Source of the DNA: Aliihoeflea sp. 2WW
GTDB lineage: Bacteria; Pseudomonadota; Alphaproteobacteria; Rhizobiales; Rhizobiaceae
DNA length: 64,000 bases
NCBI RefSeq assembly: GCF_000497755.1
Contig: NZ_AYOD01000035.1
Span: 1-64,000 of the forward strand
Reading direction: 5' to 3'
In this document: piece by piece, positions 37,224 through 46,108 of the stretch
How positions within the stretch are numbered: the first letter of the stretch is position 1
Layout of the letters: every line of letters starts with the position of its first letter
Program-made: the position numbers and the translations under genes
The notes under the pieces: model-generated
Told to the model about the DNA's origin: nothing
What the model saw: the letters and a program-made list of their open reading frames with translations, nothing else
Databases searched by the model: none

Positions 37224-38813
37224 ATGCGTTTGGTCATCGCCCTGTCGATCGCCCTTCTCACCGGCGTCGCGAGCGCCAATGCGCAGGCGATCCCGAGTTT
37301 TATCGAGGAAACCGAAACGGCAGGGATCGACAGCATCTTTCGGGGCGAGTGGGAGTATATGGTTGGCGGCGGGGTCGCTGTGTTCGATTGCAGCGGCGAC
37401 GGCTTTCCCGACATGCTGCTGGCAGGCGGGTCCGCGCCGGCGAAATTTTATCGCAATGTCAGCGACGTCGGCGGGGAGTTGAGGTTCGAGGAAGCGCAAA
37501 GCGGTGCGGAACTCGACAAGGTGGCGGGCGCCTATCCGCTCGATATCGACGGCGACGGCATCACCGATCTCGTGCTGCTGCGCGTCGGCGAGAATGTCGT
37601 GCTGCGCGGGCGCGGGGGATGCCGGTTCGAGCGCGCCAACGAGGATTGGGGCTTCGAGGGCGGTGATGGCTGGTCGACCGCATTCGCGGCGATGTGGGAG
37701 ACGGGCGCGGATTTTCCGACGCTTGCGATCGGCAATTATGTCGACCGGAACGAGCAGATGTTTCCGTGGGGCTCGTGCACCGACAACTGGCTGCACCGGC
37801 CGATGGCGGGCGAGCGCCGCTTCGCCGCGCCGCTGCCGCTGACGCCGAGCTACTGCACGCTCTCGATGCTGTTCACCGACTGGAACCGGTCTGGTACGCC
37901 GAGCCTGCGGGTTTCGAACGACCGCGAATACTACAAGGGTGGACAGGAGCAGCTCTGGCATGTCGCGCCTGGCGAGGCGCCGAAGCTCTACACGGCCGAG
38001 GAAGGCTGGCAGCGGCTGCGCATCTGGGGCATGGGCATCGCCTCCTACGATCTCGGCTTCGACGGCTATCCGGACTATTTCCTGACCAGCATGGCCGACA
38101 ACAAACTGCAGCGGCTTGTCCGGCCGGAGACGGGCGAGTTGCTGCCGCGATATGACGACGTCGCCTTCGCCAAGGGCGTGACGGCGCACCGGCCTTATGT
38201 CGGCGGCGAGATTCAGCCGAGCACGGCCTGGCACGCGCAGTTCGAGGACGTCAACAATGACGGGCTGGTCGATCTGTTCGTCGCCAAGGGCAATGTGTGG
38301 GAGATGCCGGACTTCGCCCAGAAGGACCCGAACAATCTCCTGATCCAGAAACCGGACGGGACGTTTTTCGAGGCGGGCGACACGGCCGGCGTTGCCAGCA
38401 TGCTGACCGGACGGGGCGCGGCGCTGGCCGATTTCAACCTTGACGGGCGGGTCGATCTCGTCGTCGTCAACCGGCACGACAAGGCGCAGATCTGGCGCAA
38501 TGCGAGCGAGGATGCCGGGCGCTGGGTTCAGGTGAAGATCGAGCAGGACGGGCCGAACCGCGACGCAGTCGGCGCGTGGATCGAGGTCCGGCGCGGCGAT
38601 GTCGAGATGCGGCGCGAGGCGACATCCGGCGGCGGCCATGTCAGCGGACAGACGGGATGGTGGCATTTCGGGCTCGGCGACCTGGACGCGGCCGAAATCC
38701 GGGTCATCTGGCCCGATGGAGTGGAGGGCGAATGGGCGCGGGTTGCGGCGGACGGATTCTACGTGCTCGCACGCGATGCCGAACCGGTCGCATGGGATCC
38801 TAGCGACCGTTGA
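37224..38813 (+). CDS. FG-GAP/ASPIC-UnbV (CRTAC1-like) secreted beta-propeller protein
   Basis: This 529-residue protein has a signal peptide (MRLVIALSIALLTGVASANA). Repeated Ca-binding FG-GAP motifs such as DCSGDGFPDMLLAG, DIDGDGITDLVLL, DVNNDGLVDLFVAKG and DFNLDGRVDLVVVN predict a beta-propeller. The C-terminal ASPIC/UnbV domain (SGGGHVSGQTGWWHFGLG, then IRVIWPDG) closes it. No enzyme function is known. Pairing with a PAP2/haloperoxidase-like enzyme suggests a periplasmic partner or substrate-binding scaffold. Its end overlaps the convergent RraA-like gene by 14 bases. Confidence 0.88.
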   Translation: MRLVIALSIALLTGVASANAQAIPSFIEETETAGIDSIFRGEWEYMVGGGVAVFDCSGDGFPDMLLAGGSAPAKFYRNVSDVGGELRFEEAQSGAELDKVAGAYPLDIDGDGITDLVLLRVGENVVLRGRGGCRFERANEDWGFEGGDGWSTAFAAMWETGADFPTLAIGNYVDRNEQMFPWGSCTDNWLHRPMAGERRFAAPLPLTPSYCTLSMLFTDWNRSGTPSLRVSNDREYYKGGQEQLWHVAPGEAPKLYTAEEGWQRLRIWGMGIASYDLGFDGYPDYFLTSMADNKLQRLVRPETGELLPRYDDVAFAKGVTAHRPYVGGEIQPSTAWHAQFEDVNNDGLVDLFVAKGNVWEMPDFAQKDPNNLLIQKPDGTFFEAGDTAGVASMLTGRGAALADFNLDGRVDLVVVNRHDKAQIWRNASEDAGRWVQVKIEQDGPNRDAVGAWIEVRRGDVEMRREATSGGGHVSGQTGWWHFGLGDLDAAEIRVIWPDGVEGEWARVAADGFYVLARDAEPVAWDPSDR

Positions 38814-39516
38814 CCTTTCGCCAGGCGGCGAAGTCGGCCAGCGTCTGGTCCTCGGTCGCCGGATAGAGGCCGAGGATCGAGCGGCCGTTGCGCACCTCCT
38901 CCGTGACGAAATCCTCGAAGGCCGTCATCTCGACTGCCTCGCTCGCGAGTTCATCGGCGAGGTGCGCGGGAAGCACGACGACGCCGTCGCTGTCGCCAAC
39001 CACAACGTCGCCGGGGAAGACCGGCGTGTCGCCGCAACCGATCGGCACGTTGATGTCGATCGCCTGGTGCAGCGTGAGGTTCGTCGGGGCGGAGGGGCGG
39101 TTGTGATAGGCGGGGATGGCGAGGCCGGCGATCTCGGCCGAATCGCGAAAGCCGCCATCGGTGACGATTCCGGCGACGCCACGCACCATCAGCCGCGTGA
39201 GAAGGATGCCGCCGGCGGATGCGGCGCGCGGGTCCTTGCGGCTGTCGATGACCATCACCGCGCCGGGCGGGCAATCCTCGATCGCCTTGCGCTGCGGATG
39301 GGCGCGGTCGCGGAAGACTTCGAGCCGGTTCAAATCCTCGCGCGCGGGCATGTAGCGCAGCGTGAAAGCTTCGCCGACCATGGTGGGCTTCGACGGGTCG
39401 AGCGGATGCACGTCCTGGATGAACTGATTGCGCAGGCCGCGCTTGTAGAGCGCGGTGCAGAGCGTCGCGGTCGAAACCGTTTTCAGCTTGTCGCGGGTTT
39501 CGGTCGACAGGGCCAT
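38800..39516 (-). CDS. RraA-like protein, probable 4-hydroxy-2-oxoacid (HMG/CHA-type) aldolase
   Basis: This 238-residue RraA-fold protein has the aldolase segment GAVMVIDSRKDPRAASAGG and GIVTDGGFRDSAEIAGL, where the Arg-Asp pair binds substrate and divalent metal in class II pyruvate aldolases of this fold. True RraA regulators of RNase E are shorter and lack a catabolic setting. Here it lies 10 bases after the IlvD/Edd dehydratase gene, so cleavage of a 2-keto-3-deoxy or 4-hydroxy-2-oxo acid to pyruvate or a related product is likely. Confidence 0.8.
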   Translation of the reverse strand: MALSTETRDKLKTVSTATLCTALYKRGLRNQFIQDVHPLDPSKPTMVGEAFTLRYMPAREDLNRLEVFRDRAHPQRKAIEDCPPGAVMVIDSRKDPRAASAGGILLTRLMVRGVAGIVTDGGFRDSAEIAGLAIPAYHNRPSAPTNLTLHQAIDINVPIGCGDTPVFPGDVVVGDSDGVVVLPAHLADELASEAVEMTAFEDFVTEEVRNGRSILGLYPATEDQTLADFAAWRKVNGR

Positions 39517-39526
39517 GGGATGCTCC

Positions 39527-41263
39527 TCAGTAGATCGCGGGCTCGTCCACCGGACGGCCGAACTCGGTTTCCAGAAAGTCTAAATCGCAGCCTTCATGGG
39601 CCTGGCGGATGTGGCGGGAGAACATCCAGCCATAGCCGCGCTCGTAGCGCGGTTCCGGCGCTTTCCAGGCCGCCTTGCGGGACGCGAGTTCCGCATCGCT
39701 GACCTCGAACCGGATCGAGCGGGCCGGGATGTCGAGGGTGATCAGATCGCCGGTTTTGACCAGAGCAAGCGGCCCGCCGACGAAGGATTCAGGCGAAACG
39801 TGAAGGATGCAGGCGCCGTAGCTCGTGCCGCTCATGCGCGCATCTGAAATGCGCACCATATCGCGCACGCCCTGGCGCACGAGCTTCTTCGGGATCGGCA
39901 GCATGCCCCATTCGGGCATGCCCGGACCGCCGAGAGGACCGGCATTGCGCAGGATCAGGACGTGGTCGGCGGTGACGTCGAGATCGTCGCTGTCGATCAC
40001 CGCCTTCATCGAAGGATAGTCGTCGAAGACGAGCGCGGGGCCGGTGTGGCGCTGGAAGCGCAGCTCGCAGGCGCTGGGCTTGATGACGCAGCCCTCGGGC
40101 GCGAGGTTGCCCGTCAGGACGGCCAGCGCGCCTTCGCTGTAGATCGGATTGTCGAGCGGACGGATGACGTCCGCATCGTGGACTTCGGCGCCGGCGATGT
40201 TTGCGCCGAGCGTGCGACCGGTCACGGTGATGCAGTCGGTATGAAGGTGATCGCCGAGTGAGGCCATCAGCGCCGGCATGCCGCCGGCATAGAAGAAGTC
40301 TTCCATCAGATACTTCTCGCCACTCGGGCGAATGTTGGCGATGACCGGCACGACCCGGCTCGCGCGGTCGAAATCGTCGAGTCCGATATCGGCACCGGCG
40401 CGGCGGGCCATCGCGATCAGATGGATGATGGCGTTGGTCGAGCAGCCCATCGCCATCGCGACCGCGATGCCGTTCTCGAAGGCCTCACGCGTCTGGATGT
40501 CGGAGGGCTTCAGATCCTCCCACACCATCTCGACGGCGCGGCGGCCGGAGGCGGACGCCATGCGGATGTGATTCGAATCGGCGGCGGGAATGGAGGAGGC
40601 GCCGGGCAGCGTCATGCCGATCGCCTCGACGATGCCGGTCATGGTCGATGCCGTGCCCATGGTCATGCAGGTGCCGTAGGAGCGGGCGATGCCGCCTTCG
40701 AGCCCCTGCCAGTCGGCATCGGTTATGTTGCCGGCGCGGCGCTCGTCCCAATATTTCCACGCGTCCGAACCGGAGCCGAGCACGCGGCCCTTCCAGTTGC
40801 CGCGCAGCATCGGGCCGGCGGGGACGAAAACAGCAGGGAGGTTCGCGCTCGTCGCGCCGAGAAGCAATGCCGGCGTGGTCTTGTCGCAGCCGCCCATCAG
40901 GACGACGCCGTCGAGCGGGTGAGAGCGGATCAGTTCCTCGACGTCCATGGCGAGGAGGTTGCGGTAGAGCATCGTCGTCGGCTTGACGTTGCTTTCCGAC
41001 AGCGACAGCGCCGGAAGCTCGACCGGGAAGCCGCCGGCCTGCAGCACGCCGCGCTTCACGTCCTCGGCGCGCTGGCGGAAATGTGCGTGACAGGGATTGA
41101 GGTCGGACCAGGTGTTGATGATGCCGATGATCGGCCGCCCCGCCATCTCCTCACTGGCAAAGCCCATCTGCATCATGCGTGAGCGATGGCCGAAACTGCG
41201 CAAATCGTCCGGCGCGAACCAGCGTGCGCTGCGCAATTCGCCGGGGCTCTTCCGTTTCGTCAT
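39527..41263 (-). CDS. IlvD/Edd-family sugar-acid dehydratase, L-arabinonate dehydratase-like
   Basis: This 578-residue [2Fe-2S] dehydratase converts an aldonate to a 2-keto-3-deoxy acid. The three cluster cysteines are Cys58 (NPCHAHF), Cys126 (GGCDKTTPA) and Cys199 (GTCMTMGTAST). This is the spacing of L-arabinonate dehydratase from rhizobia rather than the two-cysteine-in-motif pattern of amino-acid IlvD. GGAGG lies six bases before the second of two adjacent ATGs, which is chosen. The sugar acid used is inferred only; related members act on D-xylonate, galactonate or fuconate. It is divergent from a GntR regulator. Confidence 0.87.
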   Translation of the reverse strand: MTKRKSPGELRSARWFAPDDLRSFGHRSRMMQMGFASEEMAGRPIIGIINTWSDLNPCHAHFRQRAEDVKRGVLQAGGFPVELPALSLSESNVKPTTMLYRNLLAMDVEELIRSHPLDGVVLMGGCDKTTPALLLGATSANLPAVFVPAGPMLRGNWKGRVLGSGSDAWKYWDERRAGNITDADWQGLEGGIARSYGTCMTMGTASTMTGIVEAIGMTLPGASSIPAADSNHIRMASASGRRAVEMVWEDLKPSDIQTREAFENGIAVAMAMGCSTNAIIHLIAMARRAGADIGLDDFDRASRVVPVIANIRPSGEKYLMEDFFYAGGMPALMASLGDHLHTDCITVTGRTLGANIAGAEVHDADVIRPLDNPIYSEGALAVLTGNLAPEGCVIKPSACELRFQRHTGPALVFDDYPSMKAVIDSDDLDVTADHVLILRNAGPLGGPGMPEWGMLPIPKKLVRQGVRDMVRISDARMSGTSYGACILHVSPESFVGGPLALVKTGDLITLDIPARSIRFEVSDAELASRKAAWKAPEPRYERGYGWMFSRHIRQAHEGCDLDFLETEFGRPVDEPAIY

Positions 41264-41399
41264 CATCGTCCTCCACAATGACCACTCACAATGTCTTTTG
41301 CGCTAGTATATTTGAAAGCAGTGTGCAACCGCCGAATCGCCAGTGTCCCGGATTGGAACATGTCGCGTGGAGCGCTATACCGGTTGCAAGGGGTCCCAT

Positions 41400-42116
41400 A
41401 TGCTGCAACCAGTGCGCCGCCGTTCGCTCGCCGACGAGATCTACGATCAGCTTCGCCGCATGATCGTAACGCTCGAGCTGAAGCCGGGTGAAACCCTGGT
41501 GGAGAAGGAATTGTGCGACCGGTTCGCGGTCAGCCGCACGCCGGTGCGCGAAGCGATCCTGCGGCTGGCCGATCACGGGCTGGTCGAGATCGCCCCGCAG
41601 CACGCGACCTTCGTTTCAGGCATCGACGTGCGCGCCGTGCGGCAAGCGCATTTCCTGCGCAGCAATCTCGAGATTCCGCTGATCCGCCAGCTTTGCGCCA
41701 CGCCGGGTCTCGACCTGTCGCGGCCGCGCGCGATCCTCGTCGAACAGCAGGTGATGATGGCGGATACGGAGTTCGCCTCCTTCATGCCGCTCGACGATCT
41801 CTTCCATCAGTCGCTGTTCGAGCTCGGCGGCCTGCGCGAAATCTGGTCGGTCATCCATTCGCGCAAGGCGCAGCTCGACCGCATTCGCTTCCTGCAGGCG
41901 CCGCAGGGCGGCAAGGTCCCGTTGCTGGTCCAGGACCACAAGGCGATCCTGGACGCGATCGCCGCGCAGGACGCGGCCGCGGGCGAGGCGATGCTGCGCC
42001 GGCACGTGGCCGGGGCGGTGATCTTCATGGAACAGCAGCTCCTCTTGGAGCCGGACGCTTTCCAGCCCCGGACGACGCCGGACGAGGCTGTGTTGCGCGC
42101 TCACGAACCGGGTTGA
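41400..42116 (+). CDS. GntR-family (FCD) transcriptional regulator A
   Basis: This 238-residue regulator has an N-terminal winged helix (LADEIYDQLRRMIVTLELKP, then FAVSRTPVREAILRLADHGLVE) and an all-helical FCD ligand domain. FCD domains bind small carboxylates with a metal, fitting a sugar-acid catabolic locus. It is divergent from the dehydratase gene, 136 bases apart, and so probably controls it. The ATG at 41400 is preceded by AAGGGG; an upstream ATG would add 19 residues without a ribosome site. Confidence 0.9.
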   Translation: MLQPVRRRSLADEIYDQLRRMIVTLELKPGETLVEKELCDRFAVSRTPVREAILRLADHGLVEIAPQHATFVSGIDVRAVRQAHFLRSNLEIPLIRQLCATPGLDLSRPRAILVEQQVMMADTEFASFMPLDDLFHQSLFELGGLREIWSVIHSRKAQLDRIRFLQAPQGGKVPLLVQDHKAILDAIAAQDAAAGEAMLRRHVAGAVIFMEQQLLLEPDAFQPRTTPDEAVLRAHEPG

Positions 42117-42177
42117 CCGTGCGCGCCCATGCTGCACTAATGTATCAGCACGCGGCGCCTTCGGAGGAACGGGATCG

Positions 42178-42864
42178 ATGCGAGCGACGGCCCAAACCGG
42201 CGCGGAAAGTGCGACGGACGTCCATGGCGACCTGCGCGCGCGCATTCTGTCACTCGCCCTGCCGCCGGGAAGCCAGTTGTCGCGCAGCGAATTGCAGGCC
42301 GCCTATGGGCTGAGCTCCACGCCGGTGCGCGACGCGCTGCTGCGGCTTCAGGAGGAGGGGCTTGTCGACATCTACCCCCAGTCGCGGACCGTCGTCAGCC
42401 GGATCGATCTCGGCCAGGCGCGCGAGGCGCATTTCCTGCGAAGTTCGGTCGAACAGAGCATCGTGCGGCGGCTGGCAAGCGAACGGAATGGCGAGCTCGT
42501 TCGCAAGCTCGAACATATCACCGCCCTGCAAATCGATTGCGAAGCCGCGAACGATCTCGCCGGATTCGCAAGCCTCGACCTGACATTTCATCGCACGCTT
42601 TTCGATGCGGCGGGCCTGATGCGGCTTCATGGCGTCATCCGGCGCGAAAGCGTCCATATCGACCGCCTGCGCGCGCTGCATCTGCCGATGGGCGACAAGA
42701 CGAAGCGGATTCTCGACGAGCATCGCGCGATCATCGAGGCAATCGCGGCCGGCGCCCCGGACCGCGCGGACGCCGCGATGGCCTTTCACCTCTCCCAGTC
42801 GATCACCATCGCAAAGGAACTCAGCCGTTCCCGGCCGGACTATTTCGTGCCCGGCCCTTCCTGA
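42178..42864 (+). CDS. GntR-family (FCD) transcriptional regulator B
   Basis: This 228-residue paralogue of regulator A has the winged helix DLRARILSLALPPGSQLSRS, then GLSSTPVRDALLRLQEEGLVD, and an FCD domain. The last part (HLSQSITIAKELSRSRPDYF) is typical of the group. GGAGG lies about eleven bases before the ATG. Two FCD regulators in a row suggest that the dehydratase and the downstream transporter operon respond to different ligands, or that one was duplicated in place. Confidence 0.9.
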   Translation: MRATAQTGAESATDVHGDLRARILSLALPPGSQLSRSELQAAYGLSSTPVRDALLRLQEEGLVDIYPQSRTVVSRIDLGQAREAHFLRSSVEQSIVRRLASERNGELVRKLEHITALQIDCEAANDLAGFASLDLTFHRTLFDAAGLMRLHGVIRRESVHIDRLRALHLPMGDKTKRILDEHRAIIEAIAAGAPDRADAAMAFHLSQSITIAKELSRSRPDYFVPGPS

Positions 42865-42889
42865 AACCGCCCGAACGCGGAGACGCACC

Positions 42890-43804
42890 ATGAATCCCAA
42901 CCCCCTCGCCCGCGCGATCACAGGAATCTCCGGCATTCTCGTCGCCCCCTTCGACCGCGACGACCGGCTGGACGCCGGGCCGCTTGGGCCGATCGTCGAC
43001 CGCGCCGTCACGGCCGGAATCCATGTTCTGGTCGCGAACGGAAACACGGGTGAGTTCTACGGGCTGGCGCTGGAAGAGGCCGAGGATTTCGTGCGGATGG
43101 CGGCGCAGAAGATCGACGGACGCGTGCCGCTGCTGGCCGGGATCGGCCGGTCGGTCAAGGACGCCGAGCGGCTGGCGAGGACGTCCGCCGAAGCGGGAGC
43201 GGCCGGGCTGATGATCCACCAGCCGCCCGACCCGTTCGCGGCGCCGCGCGGCGTGAGCGACTATGTTAAGCGCGTGCGTGACGCGGCTGGCCTGCCGATC
43301 GTCATCTATCTGCGCAACGACGCGATCGGCACGGCCGCGATTGCAGAGCTTTGCAGCATCGAAGGCGTCGTCGGCGTCAAATGGGCAACGCCCAATCCGA
43401 TGCGTCTTGCCGAGGCGATGGATGCGGCGCCCGACCATATCGTCTGGGTCGGCGGGCTGGCCGAGGTCTGGGCGCCGGTCTTTTATGCTGTCGGCGCCCG
43501 CGGCTTCACCTCGGGCCTCATCAATGTCTGGCCGCAGCGCTCGATGGCGATCTTCGAGGCACTGGAAGCATCCGATTATGCGCGCGCCCGCGATCTCATC
43601 GCCGGCATGCGGGAATTCGAGGCCGTTCGCGCGGAGGAGATGAACGGCACCAACGTCACTGGCGTCAAGGCAGCGCTGGCGCTGACCGGAAATGATTGCG
43701 GCCCATGCCGCCCGCCATCCGCATGGCCACTGACGGCGGGGCAGCACAAGCGTCTCGAGGCGTTTCTGGAGCGGGCGGGACTGAGCGTTCGAAAGGCGTC
43801 CTGA
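42890..43804 (+). CDS. Dihydrodipicolinate synthase (DapA)-family lyase or dehydratase
   Basis: This 304-residue TIM barrel is of the class I aldolase DapA family. The Schiff-base lysine is Lys164 (GVVGVKWATPNP) and the tyrosine is Tyr140 in IVIYLRNDA, a pattern like 2-keto-3-deoxy sugar-acid dehydratases rather than lysine biosynthesis. NGNTGEFYGLALEEAE is the family motif 1. Together with an arabinonate-type dehydratase it would fit a non-phosphorylative pentose or hexose acid route. Its start lies 25 bases after regulator B. Confidence 0.87.
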   Translation: MNPNPLARAITGISGILVAPFDRDDRLDAGPLGPIVDRAVTAGIHVLVANGNTGEFYGLALEEAEDFVRMAAQKIDGRVPLLAGIGRSVKDAERLARTSAEAGAAGLMIHQPPDPFAAPRGVSDYVKRVRDAAGLPIVIYLRNDAIGTAAIAELCSIEGVVGVKWATPNPMRLAEAMDAAPDHIVWVGGLAEVWAPVFYAVGARGFTSGLINVWPQRSMAIFEALEASDYARARDLIAGMREFEAVRAEEMNGTNVTGVKAALALTGNDCGPCRPPSAWPLTAGQHKRLEAFLERAGLSVRKAS

Positions 43805-43941
43805 AGGATGCCGGCCGTGACGGTGAAACGGGGCGAGGCTGTAAAGTGTCTTGACAACTGGTTGAGCTTCATGGTGCGCTCCGGTCCAAAGCGACAACCC
43901 CGGGAGGCACGGAACCGGGGGCTGCATCTTGGAGGAAAAGC

Positions 43942-45015
43942 GTGACGCAACCGGGGTCAAACGTCCCCGCGGCGATCTGGCGTCGCCAGGCGGCCGACAT
44001 CCTGTCGGCCTGGGGCCTGAGCGCGGATCACGCCGCCACGACGGCGGACATCCTGACCGAAGCCGACATGATGGGCATCGAATCCCACGGCGTCGCCATG
44101 CTCGCGCTCTACGAACGCCAGATCGACGAAGGCGGCGCCAATCCGCGGCCCGTCATCCAGATCGTCCACAACCATGCGGCCGTCGCGCTCATCGACGCGG
44201 ATGGCGGCTTCGGGCAGGTTCCATCCGCAATGGCCGTGGAGATGGCGGGCGAACGAGCGGAGAAATTCGGCATCGCGGCCGTTGCGATCCGCAATTCAAA
44301 TCACTACGGGGCCGCCGGCATCTATGCGCGCATGCTGGCCGAGCGCGGTCTCATCGGATTGTCGACCTCGTCGGTCTGGCGTTCGGCGATCGTTCCGACG
44401 GGCGGGCTGGAGCCACGGCTCGGAACCAATCCGATCGCATTTGCCGCCCCATGTGCCGGGCAGCGCCCGTTCCTTCTCGACATGGCGACATCGACGGCGG
44501 CCATCGGCAAGCTGAAGCTGGCGGAACGGGCGGAGAAGCCGATCCCGGCCGGCTGGGCGCTGGACCGACAGGGCGCGCCGCTGCTCGATCCGGCCCAAGC
44601 GCTGCGCGACACGCTTCTGGTGCCGCTCGGCGGCCACAAGGGCTACGGGCTCGCTACGATGGTCGAGATCCTGTCAAGCACGCTGTCAGGTGCAGCCATG
44701 ACACCGTTGCGCGGGTCACCGGCGGGCCATCACGATGTCGGCCATTTCGTCATGGCGCTAGATCCCGCGCTTTTGCGGGGATCGCGGGAGGAATTCGCCG
44801 CCGACATGGCGCGGATGGCCGAAGGCCTTCGCGAAACGCCGCCGAGCGATGCCGATACGCCCGTCATGGTCGCAGGCGACCCCGAATATCGCTGCGAGGA
44901 CGAACGACGCACCAACGGAATTCCGCTGCCGCACAAGCTCGGGCAGCAGTTGCGCGACATCTGCAGGCGCGCGGACATCGCGTTCCGACTGGAAGAGGAG
45001 GCGGTGCCGGGCTGA
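43942..45015 (+). CDS. Ldh-family NAD(P)-dependent malate/lactate/2-oxoacid dehydrogenase
   Basis: This 357-residue member of the Ldh2/MdhG family is not a Rossmann dehydrogenase. Motifs include MMGIESHGVAML (catalytic His), NSNHYGAAGIYARM and GGLEPRLGTNPIAFAAP. Relatives reduce or oxidise 2-oxo and 2-hydroxy acids such as ureidoglycolate, 2,3-diketogulonate or sulpholactate. The GTG start has GGAGG six bases upstream. It precedes the transporter genes and so acts on the imported compound or a near product. Confidence 0.88.
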   Translation: MTQPGSNVPAAIWRRQAADILSAWGLSADHAATTADILTEADMMGIESHGVAMLALYERQIDEGGANPRPVIQIVHNHAAVALIDADGGFGQVPSAMAVEMAGERAEKFGIAAVAIRNSNHYGAAGIYARMLAERGLIGLSTSSVWRSAIVPTGGLEPRLGTNPIAFAAPCAGQRPFLLDMATSTAAIGKLKLAERAEKPIPAGWALDRQGAPLLDPAQALRDTLLVPLGGHKGYGLATMVEILSSTLSGAAMTPLRGSPAGHHDVGHFVMALDPALLRGSREEFAADMARMAEGLRETPPSDADTPVMVAGDPEYRCEDERRTNGIPLPHKLGQQLRDICRRADIAFRLEEEAVPG

Positions 45016-45070
45016 CGCTTCGCAGGCGCCCGAACAGATTCGACAGGTTCAACAGGGAGGAAGACCGACG

Positions 45071-46015
45071 ATGAAGACCCAAATGCTGACTGCACTCACC
45101 GTGCTTGCCGTGGCGGCCGTCGCCGCACCGGCGCAGGCGCAGCAACTGAACCTGATGACTGGTCCGCAGGGCGGCGCGTGGTATCCGCTTGGCGGCGCCA
45201 TGCAGGCGATGGCCAGCGATGCGGGCCTCGCCTCGATCCAGGTCCTGCCGGGCGGCGGCATCGCCAACGTCCAGGGCGTCCAGAACGGCGACGCCGATCT
45301 TGGCTTCGGCAATTCGATCTCGACCGTTGACGCGATCGAAGGCCGCGAGCCTTTCGAGGCGGAAGCCGACAATGTCTGCAACGTCGCGACGCTCTATCCC
45401 CAGTATTTCCAGATGGTGGCGACGCAGGCGAGCGGCATCGCGACGGTCGAAGACTTCGCGGGCAAGCGCCTCAACACCCAGCCCGTCGGCAACACCGCCG
45501 AGCAGGTGGTGCGCGCGGTGCTTCAGACCGCCGGCCTCAGCTATGACGACATGTCCGCCGTCGACTTCGTCTCCTATTCGGACGGTGTCTCTCTGGTTCA
45601 GGACAACAATTCGGACATTCTGGCGCTGGGCACCACCATCCCCTCCTCGGCGGTGATGGATCTGGCCAACAGCGCCGACCTGACGGTGATCCCTCTCGAC
45701 GAGGCCTTCGTCGAGAGGATGCGCGCGGAGATCAATCCCGGTTACACGAGCCTCACCATCCCGGCCGGCACCTATCCCGGGCAGGACGAGGACGTGAACG
45801 CGGTCGGCTATGCCACCCATATCGTCGCGCGCTGCGATCTCGAGGCCGAGATCGTCGAGGGGCTTTTGACCCAGATGTGGGAAAACCGGCAGGATCTCGC
45901 CGCCATCGCCTCGGTGATGGCCGGCCTTTCGCTGGAGGAAATGGCGCAGGATATCGGCGTTCCCATGCATGAAGGCGCGACCGCCTTCTACGAAGCGAAC
46001 GGCGTCGCCCAGTAA
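45071..46015 (+). CDS. TAXI-type TRAP transporter solute-binding protein
   Basis: This 314-residue periplasmic receptor has a signal peptide ending APAQA (about residue 23). It starts QQLNLMTGPQGGAWYPLGGA, the TAXI hallmark, and continues with NVQGVQNGDADLGFG. TAXI receptors bind carboxylates, and the ligand is unknown for most. GGGAGG lies about nine bases before the ATG. It works with the fused permease downstream. Confidence 0.93.
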   Translation: MKTQMLTALTVLAVAAVAAPAQAQQLNLMTGPQGGAWYPLGGAMQAMASDAGLASIQVLPGGGIANVQGVQNGDADLGFGNSISTVDAIEGREPFEAEADNVCNVATLYPQYFQMVATQASGIATVEDFAGKRLNTQPVGNTAEQVVRAVLQTAGLSYDDMSAVDFVSYSDGVSLVQDNNSDILALGTTIPSSAVMDLANSADLTVIPLDEAFVERMRAEINPGYTSLTIPAGTYPGQDEDVNAVGYATHIVARCDLEAEIVEGLLTQMWENRQDLAAIASVMAGLSLEEMAQDIGVPMHEGATAFYEANGVAQ

Positions 46016-46027
46016 ATCGCGACTGAC

Positions 46028-46056
46028 GGGCGGATGCGACCGAACCGTATCCGCCC
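46028..46056 (+). other. Stem-loop between TAXI receptor and permease genes
   Basis: An 8-bp stem GGGCGGAT / ATCCGCCC with a 13-base loop lies 12 bases after the receptor stop. No T-run follows. Such a hairpin can raise receptor mRNA stability over the permease part, as in other transporter operons. Confidence 0.6.
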
Positions 46057-46108
46057 GGTTGCACGTGCAGTTTCGAGACAGGCCGACGACACCGAGGAGG
46101 GTGCCCTG

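Noticed and set aside
43842-43870. TTGACA followed by CAACTGGTTG as promoter or operator for the Ldh-family gene
   Set aside because: No convincing -10 at the right distance, and the CAAC/GTTG arms are too short to claim an operator.
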